Below, piece by piece: positions 60,986 to 64,000 of a DNA stretch of 64,000 nucleotides. Source of the DNA: Flavitalea sp966112615 (GTDB taxonomy: Bacteria > Bacteroidota > Bacteroidia > Chitinophagales > Chitinophagaceae); assembly GCA_966112615.1 (NCBI GenBank), contig CBHWDO010000006.1, forward strand, positions 124,001-188,000, written 5' to 3'. The number at the start of each line of letters is the position of its first letter. Positions within the stretch are counted from its first letter, which is position 1. A program made the translations under genes and the position numbers. Under the pieces are notes generated by a model. That model saw only the letters and a program-made list of their open reading frames with translations, was not told the origin of the DNA and made no database searches.

Positions 60986-62125
60986 ATGAAAAGAGTATTG
61001 TTCATCGATCGCGATGGAACACTGATCAATGAAGCGCCTCCAACATACCAGCTGGATTCATTCGATAAACTGACTTTCTATCCTCACATGTTTGAATACA
61101 TGAGGAGAATAGCGAAGGAGCTGGATTATGAGTTGGTAATGGTGACCAACCAGGATGGATTGGGAACAGAATCATTTCCTGAAGATACCTTTTGGCCTGT
61201 GCATAATATGGTGATGAAATCACTGGAAGGAGAAGGGATCTATTTTTCAAAAGTATTTATCGACAAAACCTTTCCTCATGAAAATGCTCCAACACGCAAG
61301 CCAGGTGTTGGAATGCTCACCGAATACCTTGATGGAGAGTTGTACGATATGGCAAATTCCTTTGTAATAGGAGATCGGATCACCGATGTTCAGCTGGCAA
61401 AGAACCTGGGTTGTAAAGCCATCTGGATGAGCAATGATGCGAACCTGGGTGCTGCGGAGATCTCTGATAAACTCCCTGAATTACGTGATACGATCGCGCT
61501 TGAATCTGCTGAGTGGGAAAAGATCTATATGTTCCTGAAATCCGGTTTGCGTGAAGTAAAACATGAACGCAATACCAATGAAACGAAGATCAGCATTGAA
61601 CTCAATATGGATGGAAGCGGAAGGGCCGAGATCCATACAGGACTGGGTTTCTTTGATCATATGCTCGACCAGATAGCGCGTCATGGAAAGATTGACTTAA
61701 AGATCACTACTAAAGGAGATCTGCATATTGATGAACACCATACGATTGAAGATACAGGGATTGCCCTGGGAGAAGCATTTGCTAAAGCATTGGCAGATAA
61801 AAGAGGGATGGAAAGATATGGCTTTGCCTTACCAATGGATGAAGCGGATGCCAAAGTGCTGATCGATTTTGGAGGTAGGAACTGGATCGTCTGGAACACC
61901 AGTTTTCAGCGCGAAAAGGTGGGGGATATGCCTACAGAAATGTTCTTTCATTTCTTCAAATCCTTTAGTGATGCGGCGAAATGTAATTTGAATATTGAAT
62001 GCCATGGAGATAATGAACATCATAAGATCGAGTCTATTTTTAAAGCATTTGCCAAGGCCATCAGGATGGCGGTGAAAAAAGATCCCATGTCAAATTATCT
62101 CCCAACAACAAAAGGGGTGGTGTAA
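60986..62125 (+). CDS. hisB: Bifunctional histidinol-phosphatase/imidazoleglycerol-phosphate dehydratase
   Basis: The 379-residue fusion has an N-terminal HAD phosphatase (DRDGT at 8-12; TNQDGLGT; a GDRITDVQLAKNLG block) and a C-terminal dehydratase domain (about 190-379) with TGLGFFDHMLDQIARH and DEHHTIEDTGIALGEA, which carry metal ligands. It performs two non-consecutive steps of histidine synthesis. No further his gene follows; the trp leader promoter begins soon after. Confidence 0.96.
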   Translation: MKRVLFIDRDGTLINEAPPTYQLDSFDKLTFYPHMFEYMRRIAKELDYELVMVTNQDGLGTESFPEDTFWPVHNMVMKSLEGEGIYFSKVFIDKTFPHENAPTRKPGVGMLTEYLDGELYDMANSFVIGDRITDVQLAKNLGCKAIWMSNDANLGAAEISDKLPELRDTIALESAEWEKIYMFLKSGLREVKHERNTNETKISIELNMDGSGRAEIHTGLGFFDHMLDQIARHGKIDLKITTKGDLHIDEHHTIEDTGIALGEAFAKALADKRGMERYGFALPMDEADAKVLIDFGGRNWIVWNTSFQREKVGDMPTEMFFHFFKSFSDAAKCNLNIECHGDNEHHKIESIFKAFAKAIRMAVKKDPMSNYLPTTKGVV

Positions 62126-62132
62126 ATTTTTT

Positions 62133-62163
62133 TTTGTTTTCAAAACCCGCTCATTTATATTTG
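62133..62163 (+). promoter_or_regulatory. Promoter of the trp operon leader
   Basis: TTTG at 62133-62136, a 19-bp spacer and TATATTTG at 62156-62163 match the consensus. The leader ATG lies only four bases after the -7 element, so the mRNA may start at or near the AUG. Confidence 0.8.
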
Positions 62164-62167
62164 CTTC

Positions 62168-62224
62168 ATGAAAATTCAAAACAAACAGTGGTGGTGGCAT
62201 ACAAACTCCAATCGGGGCATGTAA
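62168..62224 (+). CDS. trpL: trp operon leader peptide
   Basis: The 18-residue peptide MKIQNKQWWWHTNSNRGM has three consecutive Trp codons (62189-62197). It ends just after CGGGGC (62213-62218), which is complementary to the left arm of the next terminator. The arrangement mirrors the his leader, including the shared HT-x-SN part. Stalling at Trp codons should allow the antiterminator to form. Confidence 0.87.
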   Translation: MKIQNKQWWWHTNSNRGM

Positions 62225-62281
62225 TGCTATTGTCATTTTTGTATGATCATATCAGGCCCCGGATGCATTCCGGGGCTTTTT
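62213..62281 (+). promoter_or_regulatory. trp operon transcription attenuator
   Basis: The terminator stem is GCCCCGGA (62256-62263) with TCCGGGGC (62269-62276) and five T. CGGGGC at 62213-62218, within the last leader codons, and CGGGGC at 62271-62276 can each pair with GCCCCG (62256-62261) and thus compete. trpE starts 13 bases after the T-run. Confidence 0.85.
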
Positions 62282-62293
62282 ATTTTTGATTCA

Positions 62294-63706
62294 ATGAAAA
62301 AAATTCTTCTTCAGACTACCTGTAAAAAAATGCTCGCCGATGTGTTTACACCGGTAGGCATCTATCTCAGGCTCCGCGACCGTTTCAGGGATACCATATT
62401 GCTGGAATCAACCGATCACCATGTAGCAGATAATTCCTATTCTTTTATTTGTATCAATGCGATTGGCGGAATTGAGATCACTTCTACAGACCAGATCGAA
62501 TACAAGTTTCCCGGACAGGATCCTGTAAGGCTTTCTCTTCAGAACAAACAGGAAGTGCCGTCAATGATCTGGGATTATATGGATCGCTTTGAACTTGCTC
62601 CTAATGAATGCAGGGAACAGAAATTTGCACAGGGATTGTATGGTTATTCAACCTATGATTCAGTGCAGTTCTTCGAGCAGATCAACTTCAACAGGGACAT
62701 CAAAGAATCGCGTATCCCATTGATGCGATACAGGTTGTACCAGTATGTGATCGTTATCAATCATTATAAGGATGAATTGTATTTGTGCGAGAATAGGATC
62801 GCAGGATTGAATTCAGAACTTGAGATCGTTGAATCACGGATAAAAAGCAAGGATGTACCATCTTATCCTTTCAAAAAGAAAGGAGAGGAAAGTTCCAACC
62901 TTACCAATGAGCAATACATTGATATGGTGAAACAGGGAATTGCACATTGCAACCGCGGTGATGTATTCCAGATCGTGTTAAGCCGCAGGTTTGAGCAATC
63001 CTTTACCGGCGATGAATTCAATGTGTACAGGGCCTTGAGAAGTGTAAATCCATCACCATACCTTTTCTTTTTTGATTATGGAGATTATAAGCTGATGGGT
63101 TCTTCACCGGAATCGCAGTTGATCGTGAATAATGGAAAAGCCATTGTGCACCCGATAGCTGGAACTTTCAAAAGAACCGGTGATGAAGAAACTGACAGGC
63201 AGATGGCTGAAGCACTGCTGAAAGATGCAAAAGAAAATGCAGAACATGTGATGTTGGTTGACCTGGCACGCAATGACCTTAGCCGTGTCTGTGATAAAGT
63301 TGAAGTAGCACATTACCGCCAGGTTCAATACTATTCCCATGTGATCCACCTGGTCAGTGAAGTGGTTGGAAAAGTAAGAGAAGGTTCCAATCCTTTGTCG
63401 ATGCTGGCCAATACATTTCCTGCAGGAACACTGAGTGGAGCTCCAAAATACAAAGCAATGGAGCTGATCAATTCCATTGAACCGGATGCAAGGAGTTATT
63501 ATGGCGGAACGATTGGTTTTGTAGGATTTGACAGATCCATCAATCATGCCATCATGATCCGCACATTCCTCAGCAAGAAAAATACTCTGATCTACCAGGC
63601 TGGTGCGGGAGTAGTTTCTGCAAGCAAGCCTGAAAGTGAATTGCAGGAAGTTAACAACAAATTGAATGCATTAAAAAAAGCTATCGAGATAGCAGAAGAA
63701 ATATAG
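62294..63706 (+). CDS. trpE: Anthranilate synthase component I
   Basis: The 470-residue subunit converts chorismate to anthranilate, with ammonia from TrpG. It has the chorismate-binding core: GDVFQIVLSRRFEQ, PSPYLFFFDYGDYKLMGSSPESQL, HPIAGTFKRTGDEE, LVDLARNDLSRVCD, and TFPAGTLSGAPKYKAMELI. The start is ATG 62294, giving MKKILLQTTCKKML; the longer frame from 62243 lies inside the attenuator. Confidence 0.96.
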   Translation: MKKILLQTTCKKMLADVFTPVGIYLRLRDRFRDTILLESTDHHVADNSYSFICINAIGGIEITSTDQIEYKFPGQDPVRLSLQNKQEVPSMIWDYMDRFELAPNECREQKFAQGLYGYSTYDSVQFFEQINFNRDIKESRIPLMRYRLYQYVIVINHYKDELYLCENRIAGLNSELEIVESRIKSKDVPSYPFKKKGEESSNLTNEQYIDMVKQGIAHCNRGDVFQIVLSRRFEQSFTGDEFNVYRALRSVNPSPYLFFFDYGDYKLMGSSPESQLIVNNGKAIVHPIAGTFKRTGDEETDRQMAEALLKDAKENAEHVMLVDLARNDLSRVCDKVEVAHYRQVQYYSHVIHLVSEVVGKVREGSNPLSMLANTFPAGTLSGAPKYKAMELINSIEPDARSYYGGTIGFVGFDRSINHAIMIRTFLSKKNTLIYQAGAGVVSASKPESELQEVNNKLNALKKAIEIAEEI

Positions 63707-63708
63707 TT

Positions 63709-64000
63709 ATGAAGATCCTGGTATTCGATAATTACGATTCATTTACCTACAACCTGGTACACCTGGTTGAGAAGATACTGCATACCAAAGTGGAAGTACA
63801 TCGCAACGATCAGTTACCGCTTGAGAAGGTAAAGGATTATGACAAGATCATTTTGTCACCTGGTCCCGGCATACCTTCAGAAGCAGGATTATTACTGCCC
63901 CTGATCAAAGAGTATGCTTCATCCAAATCCATACTGGGTGTGTGTTTGGGCCACCAGGCCATTGGTGAGGCATTTGGAGGACAACTCATCAACCTCAGTA
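63709..64000 (+). CDS. trpG: Anthranilate synthase component II (glutamine amidotransferase), truncated by window end
   Basis: Two bases after the trpE stop an ATG begins a frame that stays open to the window end (97 codons). It reads MKILVFDNYDSFTYNLVHLV, then ILSPGPGIPSEAG, and the glutaminase nucleophile Cys79 in ILGVCLGHQAIGEAFGG. This is the class I glutamine amidotransferase subunit that supplies ammonia to TrpE. The 3' part with the catalytic His lies outside the window. Confidence 0.95.
   Translation, partial: MKILVFDNYDSFTYNLVHLVEKILHTKVEVHRNDQLPLEKVKDYDKIILSPGPGIPSEAGLLLPLIKEYASSKSILGVCLGHQAIGEAFGGQLINLS

Noticed and set aside
62243..62293. An N-terminal extension of trpE from 62243.
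   Set aside because: It would lie in the attenuator hairpin and shows no similarity to TrpE.

Overview
The window is a 64 kb piece of a Bacteroidota chromosome, most likely from the Chitinophagales/Chitinophagaceae. The signs are the phylum-specific promoter architecture (TTTG, about 19-22 bp, then TAnnTTTG) at several places, lipoproteins with Bacteroidota-type lipoboxes, and lineage-typical families: a TonB receptor paired with DUF4249, TamL, a DUF5103 type IX secretion plug protein and DUF5362. Most of the region is ordinary core genome with dense, short operons. There is no IS element, prophage, CRISPR array or rRNA operon.

Layout. 0-5 kb: the end of an AT-rich membrane glycosyltransferase-like gene, dgt, and an MFS/helical-repeat pair. 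5.1-5.8 kb: a gene-free stretch with two paralogous promoter-to-terminator units that look like tandem small RNA genes. 5.8-8.4 kb: an SMR exporter, a TetR regulator with two matching operators, a nitroreductase and a pirin. 8.5-16.2 kb: hexosaminidase (GH20), HPF-like protein, fucosidase (GH29) and a TonB receptor/DUF4249 pair. 16.3-21 kb: leuC-leuD-cimA-like-leuB. 21-24 kb: GH172, a FAH-family enzyme and a sugar dehydrogenase. 24-26.5 kb: Mla lipid transporter. 26.6-32 kb: RIC-type iron-sulfur repair protein, MerR/Gfo-Idh unit, Tat-type SDR, tRNA-Leu(CAG) and a photolyase-like protein. 32-38 kb: dapD, GT9, CCA-adding enzyme and miaA. 38-43 kb: FadL-like porin and proS. 42.5-48.5 kb: RDD-SpoIIM-DUF4129-DUF4350-MoxR-DUF58. 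48.5-55.5 kb: truB, tamL, a TrmH-type methyltransferase, a LolC-like permease, a T9SS plug protein and the small SRP RNA. 55.6-57.1 kb: transaldolase and GH16. 57.1-64 kb: hisGDC-(cytochrome c)-hisB followed by trpEG, each operon with its own peptide-coding attenuator.

The best regulatory signal is the his/trp pair. Both operons start with a textbook Bacteroidota promoter, a short leader peptide (four His in a row, or three Trp in a row), and a terminator whose left arm can also pair with a copy of the right arm lying at the leader stop codon. Both peptides share the tail HT-x-SN, which sets the same distance between regulatory codons and antiterminator. Other points worth a second look are the tandem small RNA candidates, a Leptospira-type citramalate synthase in the leucine operon, a fucose/arabinose dehydrogenase with Asn in place of the catalytic Lys, a photolyase homologue with its domains in reverse order, and a permease gene whose conserved N-terminus can only be read from a CTG codon.

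Limits: all family assignments are by recognition of sequence motifs without database searches. Promoters, operators and RNAs are pattern calls.
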